This document shows positions 57,743-64,000 of a stretch of 64,000 bases of DNA, one piece after another. The stretch lies in contig JALUAG010000077.1 of the NCBI GenBank assembly GCA_027045875.1, positions 61,228 to 125,227 of the forward strand, read 5' to 3'. The notes beneath the pieces were generated by a model. The model was given only the letters and a program-made list of their open reading frames with translations. It had not been told where the DNA came from and made no database searches. Each line of letters begins with the position of its first letter. Position 1 is the first letter of the stretch. Position numbers and translations under genes: made by a program. Source of the DNA: Alphaproteobacteria bacterium (GTDB lineage Bacteria; Pseudomonadota; Alphaproteobacteria; Geminicoccales; Geminicoccaceae).

Positions 57743-58644
57743 ACGGTGGTCCCCGCCCGGCGCTCCGCCCAGCGGCGGATCGCGCTCTCGAGCTCGGGAT
57801 CGATGCGGTCGGGCAGCATCACCAGGAGCCGCACGAGCTGGTCGCCACGCCCGCCCGTCCGGTCGGGCACCCCCTTGCCGCGCAGCCGCAGCACCCGCCC
57901 CGAGCTCGAGCCTCTCGGGATCGTGAGCTGCACCTCCCCGTCCACCGTGGGCACCCGGAGCTTGCCGCCGAGCACCGCGATCTCGAGCGGTACCGGCTGG
58001 TCGAGATGGATATCGCGGCCCTGCCGGCGGAACCTCGGATGGTCGCGCACCTCGACCTCGATCCGCAGGTCCCCCGTCCGCCCGCCGAGACCGGCGACGC
58101 CACCGCCCTTGACGCGCAGCACCTGGCCGTTCTCCACACCCGGCGGGATGTTGACCTCGAGGCTGCGACCGTCGGGCGTGGTCACCCGCCGGCGGCCGCC
58201 GCGTACGGCCTCGACGAAATCGAGCGCGAGCTTGAGGCGGACCTCGCCCGCGGCGTCCCGGAAGGCCCCGCCGAAGCCGAAGCCGCGGGGGCCGCGCCGG
58301 CGTCCGCCGCGGCCGAAGAGCTCGCTGATGATGTCCTCGAAACCGCCGAAATCGCCGCCCCCGCGGAAGCCGCCGGCGCCTGTCCCGGCCTCCCGCCAGA
58401 AGCCGCCGGCGACCCGCTCCCGCCCCTCCTCGTCGATCTCGCCGCGATCGTAGCGGGCCCGCTTGTCGCGATCGCCGAGGATCTCGTAGGCGGCGGAGAC
58501 GCGCTTGAACATCCGTTCGGCCGCCCGGTCGCCGGCGTTGAAGTCGGGATGGTACTTCTTGGCGAGGCGCCGGTAGGCGGCGCGGATCTCCGCGTCGCTG
58601 GCGGTCCGGGAGACGCCCAGAATGTCGTAGAGACTGTCGGCCAT
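57739..58644 (-). CDS. DnaJ-family cochaperone, CbpA type
   Basis: A 301-residue J-domain protein. The J domain has LYDILGVSRTASDAEIRAAYRRLAKKYHPDFN with the essential HPD (32-34), followed by a Gly/Phe-rich region. The two C-terminal beta-sandwich domains have IPPGVENGQVLRVKGGG and LRGKGVPDR. There is no cysteine-rich zinc domain, so it resembles CbpA rather than DnaJ. It works with DnaK in protein folding. It is convergent with the PQQ-dehydrogenase gene (4-bp overlap) and divergent from otnK. Confidence 0.93.
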   Translation of the reverse strand: MADSLYDILGVSRTASDAEIRAAYRRLAKKYHPDFNAGDRAAERMFKRVSAAYEILGDRDKRARYDRGEIDEEGRERVAGGFWREAGTGAGGFRGGGDFGGFEDIISELFGRGGRRRGPRGFGFGGAFRDAAGEVRLKLALDFVEAVRGGRRRVTTPDGRSLEVNIPPGVENGQVLRVKGGGVAGLGGRTGDLRIEVEVRDHPRFRRQGRDIHLDQPVPLEIAVLGGKLRVPTVDGEVQLTIPRGSSSGRVLRLRGKGVPDRTGGRGDQLVRLLVMLPDRIDPELESAIRRWAERRAGTTV

Positions 58645-58782
58645 GCACGCTCCGTCGCGGAATCTCGGGACGGGCCTCGGCGGCCATTCCCGCGGTCAAC
58701 ATGATGTGATGGATCGTCCACGGCTTCAAGAGCGCCCGAAAACGCCTATGCTGGACCGCGCGGAACCCGGGGGAGGTTCGCC

Positions 58783-60048
58783 ATGCCGCTTCTGCTCGGC
58801 TGTATCGCCGACGATTTCACGGGGGCCACCGATCTCTGCAACATGCTGGTGCGCCACGGCATGCGGGTGGTGCAGCTGCTCGAGCTGCCGGAGGAACCGG
58901 AGACGCCCGCCGACGTCGACGCGGTGACGGTGGCCCTCAAGATCCGCACCTGCCCGGTCGAGGAGGCCCGCGAACGCGCACTCGCCGCCCTCGCCTGGCT
59001 GCGCGGGGCCGGCGCCCGGCAGTTCTTCTTCAAGTACTGCTCCACCTTCGACAGCACCGAGAGGGGCAACATCGGCCCGGTGGCGGACGCGCTCCTCGAC
59101 GCCCTCGGCGCCGATTTCACGATCGCCTGTCCGGCCTTTCCGGAAACCGGACGCACGGTGTATCAGGGCCATCTGTTCGTCGGCGATCGGCTCCTTTCGG
59201 ATACCCACATGCGCCACCATCCGCTGACGCCGATGACCGACAGCAACCTGCTGCGGGTGCTCGGCCGCCAGACCCCGCATCGTGTGGGTCTCGTCGACTA
59301 CGCGGTGGTGCGCCGGGGCGAGGATGCCATCCGCAGCCGCTTCGCGGCCCTGCGCGCGGAGGGGGTCCGCTACGCCGTCACGGACGTGCTGCACGACGGC
59401 CATCTGCTGGAGCTGGGCCACGCGTGCAGGGATCTGCCGCTCGTTACCGGGGGCTCGGGGATCGCCATGGGCCTGCCGGACAATTTCCGTGCCGCCGGAA
59501 TGCTGGCCGCCGACCGGCGCGCCGACGCGCTGCCGGCGGTGCGGGGGCAGGAAGCGGTGCTCGCCGGCTCCTGCTCGGCGGCCACTCTCGAACAGATCCG
59601 CCGCTTCGCGGCACACCGGCCCGCCTTCTTCCTCGATCCCCTCGCGCTGGCCGAGGGGTTCGATCCCGCCGAGGTCGTCGCCTGGGCGAAGCCGCGGCTC
59701 GCTGCCGGACCCGTCTTGATCCACGCGAGCGCGCCCCCCGAGGCGGTGCGGGCCGCGCAGGAGGCCCTCGGGCGGGAACGGGCGGGGGATCTCGTCGAAC
59801 GGGCGATGGCGGCCATCGCCCGCGGTCTGGTGGAGGCCGGCGTGCGCCGCCTCGTGGTGGCGGGCGGCGAGACCTCGGGTGCCGTCTGCACCGCCCTCGG
59901 CATCCGTGCCCTGCGGATCGGCCCGCAGATCGCCCCCGGCGTGCCGGCCACGGTGAGCCTCGGCCATCCTCCCCTCGCGCTCGCGCTCAAAAGCGGCAAT
60001 TTCGGCGGCCCCGACTTCTTCCTCGAGGCCTTCCGGGTGATGCCCTAG
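58783..60048 (+). CDS. otnK: Four-carbon acid sugar kinase, 3-oxo-tetronate kinase (OtnK)
   Basis: A 421-residue DUF1537/OtnK kinase with an N-terminal sugar-acid-binding half (GCIADDFTGATDLCNMLVRHGMR) and a C-terminal nucleotide-binding half (VVAGGETSGAVCTALGI and LALKSGNFGGPDFF). It phosphorylates a 3-oxo-tetronate in D/L-threonate or related catabolism; the remnants of a TRAP permease downstream fit such a pathway. The ATG at 58783 follows GGGGGAGG. It is preserved in full although the DNA right after it is scrambled. Confidence 0.9.
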   Translation: MPLLLGCIADDFTGATDLCNMLVRHGMRVVQLLELPEEPETPADVDAVTVALKIRTCPVEEARERALAALAWLRGAGARQFFFKYCSTFDSTERGNIGPVADALLDALGADFTIACPAFPETGRTVYQGHLFVGDRLLSDTHMRHHPLTPMTDSNLLRVLGRQTPHRVGLVDYAVVRRGEDAIRSRFAALRAEGVRYAVTDVLHDGHLLELGHACRDLPLVTGGSGIAMGLPDNFRAAGMLAADRRADALPAVRGQEAVLAGSCSAATLEQIRRFAAHRPAFFLDPLALAEGFDPAEVVAWAKPRLAAGPVLIHASAPPEAVRAAQEALGRERAGDLVERAMAAIARGLVEAGVRRLVVAGGETSGAVCTALGIRALRIGPQIAPGVPATVSLGHPPLALALKSGNFGGPDFFLEAFRVMP

Positions 60049-60054
60049 GCGGTA

Positions 60055-60345
60055 CGCGCCGGGCACGGCCTTGCCTCGCCCTGTCCCGACACCTCGATCC
60101 TGTCGCCGAGCGAGCTCGCCGAACAACAGCGCCGCATCTGTGCCGCCGTCGAGGTGCCGGTGTTCGGTGACGGCGACACGGGCTTCGGCAACATCACCAA
60201 CACCGTCCGCACGGTACGCGAGCTGGAGGCCGCCGGCCTCGCCGGCATGTTCGTCGAGGATCACCTGTTCCCCGAGCGCTGCGGCCACATGACGGGCAAG
60301 GCGGTGGTCCCGGTCGAGGAGATGGTGGCCAGGCTCAAGGCGGCC
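60055..60345 (+). pseudogene. Remnant of an isocitrate lyase/PEP mutase family gene
   Basis: The reading frame right after the otnK stop encodes the middle of an isocitrate-lyase-family barrel: DTSILSPSELAEQQRRICAA, then the cofactor motif GDGDTGFGN and FVEDHLFPERCGHM. The first part of the gene and the last part are missing; the frame then runs into the permease remnant. No start codon with a ribosome-binding site is visible at the beginning (a GTG at 60154 lies in frame). It is a degraded copy, not a functional enzyme. Confidence 0.8.
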
Positions 60346-60588
60346 CTGGGCACCTTCGACATCGATCCGGTTTGGTACGGCATCCTGCCGATGATCAACC
60401 TGGAGATGGCCCTCATCACCCCGCCCATCGGCGTGAACCTGTTCGTCATCAGGGGCATCGCCAAAGCGCCGATGAGCGAGATCGTCCGCGGCGCCCTGCC
60501 CTACGTGTTCCTCATGCTCCCGGGGCTCGTGGTCCTGTTCCCCGAGCTCGCCCTCTGGCTGCCTTCCACCATGGGCTACGGACGGTGA
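60346..60588 (+). pseudogene. Remnant of a TRAP large permease (DctM) C-terminus
   Basis: In the same frame as the preceding remnant, the last 80 residues match the C-terminus of DctM: FDIDPVWYGILPMINLEMAL, then ITPPIGVNLFVIRGIAKAPM, and a hydrophobic segment ending LWLPSTMGYGR. About 350 residues of the permease are missing. The in-frame junction (near 60346) suggests a deletion that joined two genes of one former operon, probably an ICL-family enzyme gene and a TRAP transporter. Confidence 0.82.
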
Positions 60589-60594
60589 GCGACC

Positions 60595-60888
60595 TCACGG
60601 CAATGAGGCGATGATCTCGCGATAGGCGTTCTCGGGAAACGCCTTCATGGTGGTGGTGCGGATGTTGCCGGCGGCCCCGAGAGCGAGGGTGAAGCGGGCC
60701 GCACAGGCATCATCCGGCGCCTCGTAGACCGCCACCATGTCGTAGTCGCCCATGGTCATGTAGAAGTGCAGGAACTTCCCGCCCATGTCGGCCAGGAGTT
60801 CCTTGGCCTCGTCGAGCCGCCTGGGCGATTCCTTGACCCGGGCGATCCCCTTCTCGGTGAAGCGCACGAGCGCGATGTAGACCGACAT
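60595..60888 (-). CDS. GYD domain-containing protein
   Basis: A 97-residue protein of the GYD family (ferredoxin-like fold of about 90 residues). It begins MSVYIALVRFTEKGIARVKESP and contains the name-giving GDYDMVAVYEAPDDACAARF. The function of this family is unknown. An excellent GGGAGGAGG site precedes the ATG at 60888. The first 22 codons lie in the direct repeat shared with positions 62988-63280, where a truncated copy remains; this is the complete copy. Confidence 0.9.
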   Translation of the reverse strand: MSVYIALVRFTEKGIARVKESPRRLDEAKELLADMGGKFLHFYMTMGDYDMVAVYEAPDDACAARFTLALGAAGNIRTTTMKAFPENAYREIIASLP

Positions 60889-61117
60889 CGGGTTCCTCCT
60901 CCCTGGTCGTTTTCCCGCAGTCTAGTGTTTCGCGGGCGGACGGCCAACGGGAAACCGAGAGGAGCGCGCCGGTCAGTGGATCTCGGGCTCGGGCAGCCGC
61001 TCGGCGCCCTCGAGGAAATCGAAATCGCAGCCCTCGTGGGCCTGGCGGATGTGTTCGGTGTACATGCGCAGATAGCCGCGCGGCCAGTTGGGGCGCGGCC
61101 GCCAGGCGGCCTTCCGC
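60824..61117. repeat. Direct repeat copy 1, flanking the TIGR04255/PIN island
   Basis: This 294-bp segment matches 62988-63280 with about 10 substitutions and one 1-bp indel (about 96% identity counted by eye). It contains the first 22 codons of the intact GYD gene, the spacer and the last 49 codons of the dehydratase. The sequences on the island side diverge abruptly at 61118. Confidence 0.92.
60973..61117 (-). pseudogene. Dehydratase (IlvD/Edd) 3'-end remnant
   Basis: These 48 codons and the stop match the end of the partial dehydratase gene at 63136-64000 (PRPNWPRGYLRMY, EGAERLPEPEIH), with a Thr/Ser difference. It has no start and no upstream part, because the island begins at 61118. It is a by-product of the duplication. 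Confidence 0.9.
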
Positions 61118-61156
61118 GACGGACTGTCCAAGCCAGAACCAACCAAGGAGGACAAA

Positions 61157-61300
61157 ATGAAAAAAAAGCCGCCTAAAGCCCCCATCCCGGGAGCGGCACC
61201 TGTCAGGCGATTGCCCTATCTGTACAGGCGGTACCGCTCATGCGCTACACGGCTGCCTGCAACCGCTCTGCAACCTATCCCACTTCATGCCAACGCCTAG
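61157..61300 (+). CDS. Small basic ORF with strong ribosome-binding site, unknown
   Basis: A 47-residue frame starting MKKKPPKAPIPGAAP, preceded by a perfect AAGGAGG 6 bases before the ATG. The product is very basic and Pro/Arg-rich with no family I recognise. The start context is too good to dismiss, but the body may be chance. It overlaps the 3' end of the PIN gene by 26 bases on the other strand. It could be a truncated gene of the island's donor. Confidence 0.3.
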   Translation: MKKKPPKAPIPGAAPVRRLPYLYRRYRSCATRLPATALQPIPLHANA

Positions 61301-61739
61301 CTGCGCAAAACCGATCCAGATGGCGCACGTTTTCAGTCACAAGAACCGTACCGTCCCCGCATCTCCATCGCTTCGCGACTTCTTTGGTCTGAGCCGCCAA
61401 AATTACATCAACATCAAGCGCCCTATCTTCAGCAGTCGGGAAACCACCTTGACGCGCCTCAGCCCAAAGACGAGCAGCAACGCATAAGGCTTCATCTGTC
61501 AATGGCCAATACACAACCTCTCTCCGAATATCACGAAGATTCGACAGTTGCCGTCTTGCGCGCTTGCGGATTAACTCTCTAGATGTTTCATAGTAAACTA
61601 TAGCTGGTATTACGATTTTGCCGCCGCGTTGCGCCACGCTCTTGAGCCACTTTATCCGCTCCCGCCTGGCGTTTCCGGCTCGCGGATGCACAATCAGCCA
61701 CAAGAAACCCGAATCTAGAACGAATATTTGTGATCCCAT
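61275..61739 (-). CDS. PIN-domain protein, probable toxin-like RNase
   Basis: A 154-residue PIN domain protein. The expected acidic residues are visible: D9 in FVLDSGF, a Glu in YYETSREL (about 50), an Asp pair in ALDVDVILAAQ (about 107) and a C-terminal VTENVRHLDRF like the family's TxNxxxF end. Such proteins cut RNA and are usually toxins of type II modules (VapC). I start it at the ATG at 61739, which overlaps the 115-residue gene by 25 bases. Base composition is unlike the neighbouring chromosome. The RNA target is unknown. Confidence 0.8.
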   Translation of the reverse strand: MGSQIFVLDSGFLWLIVHPRAGNARRERIKWLKSVAQRGGKIVIPAIVYYETSRELIRKRARRQLSNLRDIRREVVYWPLTDEALCVAARLWAEARQGGFPTAEDRALDVDVILAAQTKEVAKRWRCGDGTVLVTENVRHLDRFCAARRWHEVG

Positions 61740-62062
61740 GCGAAAAGCGGCCCTGCTCCAGCGTGTGAATTTTCGAACTCCCGCATCTCTGCTTGAATTT
61801 CCTCCCATGGAGCATCTTCGGTCTCTTCAAGGAAACGATACAAAACTGTTAGTAAACCTTGGTTCCTTCGAGCTTGCACAGGATCCCATATACCACCGAG
61901 CTGTGCAACTTCACCCGATCGAAGAGCGCAACTGGACCCGCCACCGAATAAGTTTCGGCGGCGTTCTCCGGACAGTGAATCAAGGAGTATAACGTCCTCC
62001 ATGTAAACCGGCACAACGGTCGACCCGCTTCCTTCCATTGAACGTTGTACGTTCGCATTCAT
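61715..62062 (-). CDS. Unknown 115-residue protein, candidate antitoxin of the cassette
   Basis: I do not recognise this protein. It starts MNANVQRSMEGSGSTVVPVY and has an acidic helical C-terminal part (EETEDAPWEEIQAEMREFEN) and several aromatic residues. No helix-turn-helix is obvious. It overlaps the PIN gene by 25 bases and the upstream gene by 4, so it is translated together with both. Its position before the toxin-like gene suits an antitoxin or adaptor, but this is inference. Confidence 0.7.
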   Translation of the reverse strand: MNANVQRSMEGSGSTVVPVYMEDVILLDSLSGERRRNLFGGGSSCALRSGEVAQLGGIWDPVQARRNQGLLTVLYRFLEETEDAPWEEIQAEMREFENSHAGAGPLFAWDHKYSF

Positions 62063-62823
62063 TGCATCTCTCCTTCACCTGACCGCATCCAATCTTCTAA
62101 TCTTTTGCTAATGAACGATTTAAAGATCGTTAGAGCCTGTAAATTTAATTTTCTTGACTCTTCAAATAACACACTAACGTCAAGATCAATGCTTTTTTCA
62201 ACAATATTATCTATATCCAACAGTATACCTCCAGCGCCTGGCCCACGGTGATCTGCAACTCCAACGATTGCTCTCGTGCTATCAGCGGTACGCACTTGAA
62301 CACGCGACATGTAGTCGAATGAAGCATCTAAGATAATACTAGCCATATAAGCCGATGATTCCAGCCAATTACCGACTGTCTCTTCAGGCACATTCTTGGG
62401 TATTATGTTGATGTATCTCAAGCCGATTCGCGTCACGGACTCCGGAGAAGAAACCGAAATCCACTTCTTCAAATAGCGCCCCGATAGCTCTTCGAATTTT
62501 TCCCACCCCGGATATGGGGCTAGGTGACTTATCGCTATTCTACTTTCCCATAGTTGGATAACAATATTCTTTTTCTTCGATACGAAGCGATATCTTTTTC
62601 TCCGTTCCGCGACTGGCTGCACACCATGTTCGTCAACGGAAAATCCAACAAATTCTGCATCGACGATGGGCTCTATATCCGGAAACTCTGATGCAATCTC
62701 TTTCCACAAGGCACCCGGCAGGGACGCCTGCCAAGGCTTGCCCGCCGGAAAGCGAAAGTGAATCTCTAGGAGCGCCTCAACGATTGGTGACCGAGGATAA
62801 ATTTGATGCTGGCTGCTCGGCAT
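62059..62823 (-). CDS. TIGR04255-like family protein
   Basis: A 254-residue protein whose start (YPRSPIVEALLEIHFRF) and later TRIGLRYINII match what I recall of TIGR04255, a sporadically distributed family of unknown function. No catalytic motif is visible. The start at 62823 is preceded by AGAGG; an ATG at 62877 is a weaker alternative. It is the first gene of the three-gene operon and overlaps the next by 4 bases. Its codon use is AT-rich compared with the chromosome. It may be a sensor or scaffold in the cassette, but nothing shows this directly. Confidence 0.72.
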   Translation of the reverse strand: MPSSQHQIYPRSPIVEALLEIHFRFPAGKPWQASLPGALWKEIASEFPDIEPIVDAEFVGFSVDEHGVQPVAERRKRYRFVSKKKNIVIQLWESRIAISHLAPYPGWEKFEELSGRYLKKWISVSSPESVTRIGLRYINIIPKNVPEETVGNWLESSAYMASIILDASFDYMSRVQVRTADSTRAIVGVADHRGPGAGGILLDIDNIVEKSIDLDVSVLFEESRKLNLQALTIFKSFISKRLEDWMRSGEGEMQ

Positions 62824-62987
62824 CGAGCTTACCTCTGTTGGCCGCCTCTCCTCCTTCGTTCCGCCATAACCGGTCATTGTCAAGAACGGACGTTCTCTTG
62901 TAACATAACATAGGTGACGATGGCGTACCCGAAAATAGGGGCGGCAGCGTCCTTGCAGGCATGGCATCGACCCGCGAAGGGGTCTTC

Positions 62988-63052
62988 GGCGATTCCTTGA
63001 CCCGGGCGATCCCCTTCTCGGTGAAGCGCACGAGCGCGATGTAGACCGACAT
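62988..63052 (-). pseudogene. GYD gene 5'-end remnant
   Basis: The first 22 codons (MSVYIALVRFTEKGIARVKESP) are identical to the intact GYD gene at 60595-60888 at the protein level, with the ribosome-binding site still present. The frame then runs into island sequence. A truncated peptide might be made, but has no GYD fold. Confidence 0.88.
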
Positions 63053-63280
63053 CGGCCCCTCCTCCCTGATCGTTTTCTCACAGTCTAGTGTTTCGCGGGC
63101 GGACGGCCAACGGGAAACCAAGAGGAGCGCGCCGGTCAGTGGATCTCGGGCTCGGGCAGCCGCTCGGCGCCCTCGAGGAAATCGAAGTCGCAGCCCTCGT
63201 GGGCCTGGCGGATGTGTTCGCTGTACATGCGCAGATAGCCGCGCGGCCAGTTGGGACGCGGTCGCCAGGCGGCCTTCCGC
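62988..63280. repeat. Direct repeat copy 2, flanking the island
   Basis: This is the second copy of the 294-bp repeat described at 60824-61117. Here the dehydratase part belongs to the intact gene, while the GYD part is broken off after 22 codons at the island boundary. The difference in which gene is intact on each side shows that the island entered between or within them. Confidence 0.92.
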
Positions 63281-64000
63281 CGCGCCATCTCCTCCTCCGG
63301 CACGAGGAGGTCGATGCGTCGCGCCTCGACGTCGATCGCGATCGGATCGCCGCTGCGCACGAAGGCGAGCGGCCCGCCCACCGCCGCCTCCGGCGAGACG
63401 TGGAGCACGCAGGCGCCATAGGAGGTGCCGCTCATGCGCGCGTCCGAGATGCGCAGCATGTCCCGGACCCCCTGGCGCAGCAGCTTCTTCGGGATCGGCA
63501 GCATGCCCCATTCCGGCATCCCCGGACCGCCGACCGGGCCACCGTTCTTGAGCACCAGCACGGTGTCGGGCGTCACCTCCAGATCCTCGCGATCCACCGC
63601 CGCCGCCATCTCCTCGTAACTCTCGAAGGCCAGCGCCGGACCGCGGTGTCGGAGGAACCGGGGATCGGCGGCCGAGGGCTTCATCACGCAGCCGTCGGGG
63701 GCGAGGCTGCCGTAGAGGACGGCCGTCGCCTCGCGGGAGACCGGATCCTCGAGGGAATGGATCACGTCGGGCCGCCAGACCCGGGCATCGGCGATGTTCT
63801 CGCCCAGGGTCTTGCCGTTGACGGTGATCCGGTCCCGGTCCAGCAGCGGCTCGAGCCGCTTCAGGAGCGCCCGGATGCCACCCGCGTAATAGAAATCCTC
63901 CATCAGATATTCGCCCGAGGGGCGCACGTTGGCGAGCACCGGCACCTCGCGGGCGATCGCGTCGAAGCGGGCGAGGTCGAGCGGGATGCCGGCGCGGCGC
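63136..64000 (-). CDS. IlvD/Edd family dehydratase, 5' part outside window
   Basis: The last 288 residues of a dihydroxy-acid/sugar-acid dehydratase with an iron-sulfur cluster. The C-terminal hallmarks are PVLANVRPSGEYLMEDFYYAGG, GGPVGGPGMPEWGMLPIPKK and the highly conserved ISDARMSGTSYGACVLHVSPEA. The PGMPEWG variant fits the L-arabinonate/pentonate dehydratase branch more than IlvD of valine synthesis. With otnK it suggests sugar-acid catabolism. The complete protein would be about 570-600 residues; it runs off the right edge. Confidence 0.92.
   Translation of the reverse strand, partial: RRAGIPLDLARFDAIAREVPVLANVRPSGEYLMEDFYYAGGIRALLKRLEPLLDRDRITVNGKTLGENIADARVWRPDVIHSLEDPVSREATAVLYGSLAPDGCVMKPSAADPRFLRHRGPALAFESYEEMAAAVDREDLEVTPDTVLVLKNGGPVGGPGMPEWGMLPIPKKLLRQGVRDMLRISDARMSGTSYGACVLHVSPEAAVGGPLAFVRSGDPIAIDVEARRIDLLVPEEEMARRKAAWRPRPNWPRGYLRMYSEHIRQAHEGCDFDFLEGAERLPEPEIH

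Larger units (their letters stand above)
61118..62987. mobile_element. AT-richer genomic island between direct repeats
   Basis: About 1.87 kb clearly less GC-rich than its surroundings (for example 62140-62240 is rich in A and T) and bounded by 294-bp direct repeats of chromosomal sequence. It holds three overlapping minus-strand genes and one small plus-strand open frame, but no integrase, transposase or inverted terminal repeats. The repeat arrangement is what a single homologous crossover of a circular molecule carrying a copy of the local sequence would leave. Alternatively it followed a duplication with insertion. Confidence 0.7.

Noticed and set aside
60154..60588. A genuine novel fusion enzyme-transporter gene
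   Set aside because: Both halves lack most of their domains, so a remnant chimera is the simpler explanation.
61118..62987. Insertion sequence or integrase-borne element
   Set aside because: No transposase, integrase, terminal inverted repeats or short target-site duplication was found; only the long chromosomal repeats bound the island.

Overview
This window is a GC-rich, gene-dense chromosomal segment of a Gram-negative bacterium, most likely an alphaproteobacterium. The evidence is an ATP12-type F1 assembly factor beside pccB, a CpaA-F/Tad pilus locus, several periplasmic solute-uptake systems (TRAP, TctCBA, Liv, Dpp), a PhaA/PhaB pair and compact operons with 4-bp ATGA or GTGA overlaps. 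No rRNA, tRNA or CRISPR array was seen.

Positions 1-10000 hold the end of a TRAP transporter, a divergent RpiR-type regulator with two AT-rich inverted repeats in front of it, an acetolactate-synthase-like ThDP enzyme overlapping an acyl-CoA dehydrogenase-fold protein, and a frameshifted LysR gene. The dehydrogenase-fold protein carries the residue pattern of 3-sulfinopropanoyl-CoA desulfinase. Next come a cold-shock gene with its own promoter and terminator, and pccB-ATP12-HAD. Positions 10274-18770 are a minus-strand Tad/Flp pilus locus (flp, cpaA, cpaB, cpaC, cpaD, cpaE, cpaF, tadB, tadC) without recognisable minor pilins or TadD. Positions 19089-26859 run on the plus strand: phaA, phaB, an acyl-CoA ligase, tctC-tctB-tctA and a nitrilase.

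Positions 26833-41000 are mostly transport: a five-gene Liv-type ABC operon, a divergent BCCT carrier, a YeeE/YedE thiosulfate-type transporter, and a Dpp-type ABC operon with both ATPases fused in one protein. Then come an EF-hand, histidine-motif lipoprotein, a potassium channel with a zinc ribbon, a CcdA-type protein, a glutathione transferase, 6-phosphogluconate dehydrogenase plus gluconokinase, an FAD monooxygenase with its DUF2783 partner, gpmA and ubiX, a zinc ABC transporter (znuA divergent from znuCB), a second ALS-like enzyme, a Crp/Fnr regulator with a CRP-like box, a ketopantoate-reductase-like protein with a CoA ligase, a PQQ-type sugar dehydrogenase, a DnaJ-like cochaperone and an OtnK-family kinase.

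The right end (60049-64000) is rearranged. Directly after otnK lies an in-frame chimera of two gene remnants (isocitrate-lyase/PEP-mutase family, then the TRAP large permease C-terminus). After that an intact GYD gene and an IlvD/Edd dehydratase gene are separated by an AT-richer island of about 1.9 kb. The island is flanked by about 294-bp direct repeats (about 96% identical by eye) made of the dehydratase 3' end plus the GYD 5' end. It carries a tightly overlapping three-gene operon: a TIGR04255-like protein, an unrecognised 115-residue protein and a PIN-domain protein. This cassette is the best candidate in the window for an undescribed system, possibly toxin-antitoxin or defence-like.
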